Shown: positions 40,174 through 42,005 of the stretch, piece after piece | Numbering within the stretch: the stretch's first letter is position 1 | How the letters are laid out: each line of letters opens with the position of its first letter | From: Paracoccus sp. (in: a-proteobacteria) | GTDB taxonomy: Bacteria; Pseudomonadota; Alphaproteobacteria; Rhodobacterales; Rhodobacteraceae | Direction of reading: 5' to 3' | Assembly: GCF_030536915.1 (NCBI RefSeq) | Contig: NZ_JAUNPC010000002.1 | Location: forward strand, 50,781-92,785 | Length of the DNA stretch: 42,005 nucleotides | Program-made: the position numbers and the translations under genes | The notes under the pieces: model-generated | The model's input: the letters and a program-made list of their open reading frames with translations, nothing else | Database searches by the model: none | Told to the model about the DNA's origin: nothing

Positions 40174-42005
40174 ATGGATTGCGACGCGCTTGAGTTCCAT
40201 TCACAGATGGCGGGATGGAACGCGGTTTCGATGGCGACCGAATACAAGGTCGTCGTCAGCGACCCCGCCGCCTTGCAGACGCGCGACGGCACCGGCGTGG
40301 ACGAGGCGCTGCGCGGCTTTCTCGTGTCGAACATGAACGCCCGAGCCGCGGGGCGCCTGTCGCCGCAGGACGGGGTCGAGGCCGCCGAACTGATCGACGG
40401 CGGCAGCTTCGCCCTGCTGCTGGACCCCGTCACCCGGCAGCCCGCGCGCCTGTCCGATGGCCGGCTGCTGACGATCGACCCGCCGGGCAAGGGCAAGGAC
40501 CGCCCGGCCGGACTTGAATCCATGGTCAGCTGGCGGTCCGACGTGGGCGTCCACCTGCAGGTGGGCGGCGGGGCCGAACGCTTCGTCTCGACCCTGCGCG
40601 AAAGCTTTCCCGAGGTGAACGTGGTCCGCCTCGATTTCAACGCCGAAAGCGTGGACAACGCCGGCATGACCGAGGAATGGCGCGGCTTTGCCCTGACCGC
40701 CGCGCGGGCCGGGCTGGGGCTGGTGATCCAGAACTCGGACGGCGATCTCGCCGGCGGGCTCAAGCGCGCCGAGCCGGTGGAACTCGGGCCACCCGATGCG
40801 CTGGCGCAGGTGCCGGGCGAATGGAAGATCAACAACGTCCGCGACGACTGGGAACGGATGCTGGACTGGTTCCAGCGCCCCGAGAACGCCGAGATCCTTG
40901 ATGCCGTCCTTGGCTGGGAATTGATCAACGAGCCGATGGCCTATGGCAACACGCCAGAAGCCGGGGCGCTTTACAGCCGCCACATGGCCGACCTGATCGG
41001 TGCCGTGGATTGGGGCGACAAGCGCCTGTTCGTGGGCGGGTTGCGCGCCTCGGCGCAGTTCCAGCACCTGGACCACAACCTGATCCGCGATGCGGCGGGC
41101 GACAGGCTGGTCTGGTCGGCGCATATGTATCCCGCCTGGGTGGTCGCCAAGACCCCCGACCCGGACGGCGCCATGTTCCGCGACCAGATCTGCACACGCA
41201 TCGGGACGCTGACCGAAGCAGGCGACGACATCGTGGTGACGGAATCGCAGCTTTACACCGAGGCGGGGACGCTCGACCCCGCGACAAGTGGCGCCCGGGC
41301 CGCGCAGAGCTTCAACATGGCCCGCAAGCTGCCGTGGTTCGCCGACAACGGCATCGGCTGGACCTGGTGGCCGCCGGTCGGCCGCGCCTCGCAGATGCTG
41401 AAATGGGGCGGCGGCAAGGCGGGCTACGAGGTCCAGATCGAATCCGCCGCCTTCGCCCATTGGGGCTGGGTGCGCGACGAGACCCAAGGTCCCGCCGGTA
41501 CGACCGAGCATTGGGGCGGGTCCGAAGACGAGGTCCTGTCGGTCGATCCCACCCAAGACGAGACCGCCGACCATGTCGTGGAAGGCGTGTCCAACCCGCA
41601 CGGGCTGATCTATGCGCTGGGCGGCAACGACAGAGTCACGGGCAGCGAGTTGCCGGACCTGCTTTACGGCGGGCAGGGCAACGACGTGCTGCAGGGGGGC
41701 GAGGGCGACGATTGGCTGTTCGGCGGACGCGGCGACGATGTGCTGGACGGCGGCGACGGCGGCGACAGGCTGATCGACCCCGAGGGCGCGAACACCCTGA
41801 CAGGCGGGCTCGGCAACGACCACCTCGAAGGCACGGGCGAGCTTGACGGCGGCGAGGGCGACGATGTGCTGATCGCGTCAGGCGACGGCGCGATCCTGAC
41901 CGGCGGCCCCGGTTCCGACCGCTTCCTGCCTTGGGTCCGCGGCGAGATCACCTTCACCGACTTCACTCCGGGAAAGGACAAGCTGGACCTGTCCCTGCTT
42001 CAGAC
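40174..42005 (+). CDS. GH5-like glycosidase with RTX repeats (3' end outside window)
   Basis: The frame stays open for about 610 residues to the window edge. The catalytic part resembles glycoside hydrolase family 5: GWELINEPMAYG holds the acid/base Glu253, VWSAHMYPAW follows, and VVTESQLY holds the probable nucleophile Glu357. GWTWWPP comes after that, at the position of the usual conserved Trp. From about residue 485 there are RTX repeats (GGNDRVTG, YGGQGNDVLQGGEGDDWLFG, GGRGDDVLDGGDGGD), so the enzyme is probably exported by a type I system with its C-terminal signal beyond the window. It has no N-terminal signal peptide. It lies 15 bases after the sulfatase. The glycan substrate is not clear. 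Confidence 0.85.
   Translation, partial: MDCDALEFHSQMAGWNAVSMATEYKVVVSDPAALQTRDGTGVDEALRGFLVSNMNARAAGRLSPQDGVEAAELIDGGSFALLLDPVTRQPARLSDGRLLTIDPPGKGKDRPAGLESMVSWRSDVGVHLQVGGGAERFVSTLRESFPEVNVVRLDFNAESVDNAGMTEEWRGFALTAARAGLGLVIQNSDGDLAGGLKRAEPVELGPPDALAQVPGEWKINNVRDDWERMLDWFQRPENAEILDAVLGWELINEPMAYGNTPEAGALYSRHMADLIGAVDWGDKRLFVGGLRASAQFQHLDHNLIRDAAGDRLVWSAHMYPAWVVAKTPDPDGAMFRDQICTRIGTLTEAGDDIVVTESQLYTEAGTLDPATSGARAAQSFNMARKLPWFADNGIGWTWWPPVGRASQMLKWGGGKAGYEVQIESAAFAHWGWVRDETQGPAGTTEHWGGSEDEVLSVDPTQDETADHVVEGVSNPHGLIYALGGNDRVTGSELPDLLYGGQGNDVLQGGEGDDWLFGGRGDDVLDGGDGGDRLIDPEGANTLTGGLGNDHLEGTGELDGGEGDDVLIASGDGAILTGGPGSDRFLPWVRGEITFTDFTPGKDKLDLSLLQ

Noticed and set aside
36946-40200. A 1084-codon minus-strand frame opposite the lectin-like and sulfatase genes
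   Set aside because: The plus-strand sulfatase and RTX motifs are unambiguous; the minus frame shows only GC-skewed antisense residues.
40201-41823. A 540-codon minus-strand frame at the window end
   Set aside because: The plus strand encodes GH5 motifs and RTX repeats here; the plus gene simply runs off the window.

Overview
The window comes from a GC-rich alphaproteobacterium, most likely family Paracoccaceae (Rhodobacterales) and possibly Paracoccus. The evidence is the base composition, the psd-pssA-pmtA phospholipid operon, the glyQ / small membrane protein / glyS arrangement, an alphaproteobacterial tRNA-Gly(TCC), and secreted enzymes with C-terminal RTX repeats. No phage, plasmid or CRISPR sequence was seen. 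All assignments rest on reading motifs and translations; no database search was run.

Layout. 1-1647 is the 3' part of recQ. 1849-8368 (minus) is kynureninase followed by an RND efflux operon with two periplasmic adaptors. 8369-9175 is a gene-free stretch with repeats. 9176-12884 (minus) is the glycyl-tRNA synthetase operon glyQ-small membrane protein-glyS; glyS carries an AT-rich patch. 12980-15811 holds a secreted SPOR/peptidoglycan-binding-like protein and, convergent to it, a TrkH potassium transporter. A tRNA-Gly gene at 15897 is followed by about 1 kb of decayed DNA with an IS110-type transposase remnant.

17030-24779 is the most interesting region. A membrane-embedded hybrid histidine kinase and a LuxR-type response regulator overlap tail to tail. 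They are followed by a HlyD adaptor, a C39-peptidase ABC exporter, two small double-glycine precursor peptides and a radical SAM/SPASM maturase. The two short peptides share the leader pattern LTxLLxxHLxxxxGG and a core block HISTG-X4-HDSRT. I read this as a compact ribosomally made, post-translationally modified peptide (RiPP) system in which His-x-Ser triads are the likely targets of the radical SAM enzyme. A 7-bp-arm palindrome upstream of the exporter genes may be the operator.

24980-32779 (minus) looks like a carboxylate utilisation locus: a MatC-like carrier, a glyoxylate-type aminotransferase, a GlcG/HbpS protein, two paralogous FCD-type GntR regulators and a large FAD/Fe-S 2-hydroxyacid dehydrogenase. 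A shared site resembling ATTGAATnCAAT lies in front of four of these units, which suggests one regulon. 33122-35171 encodes phosphatidylserine decarboxylase, phosphatidylserine synthase and phosphatidylethanolamine N-methyltransferase, enough to take CDP-diacylglycerol to phosphatidylcholine. From 35700 to the window end four co-directional genes form a probable extracellular glycan module: an unrecognised protein, a lectin-like protein, an RTX sulfatase and an RTX GH5-like glycosidase cut by the window edge.
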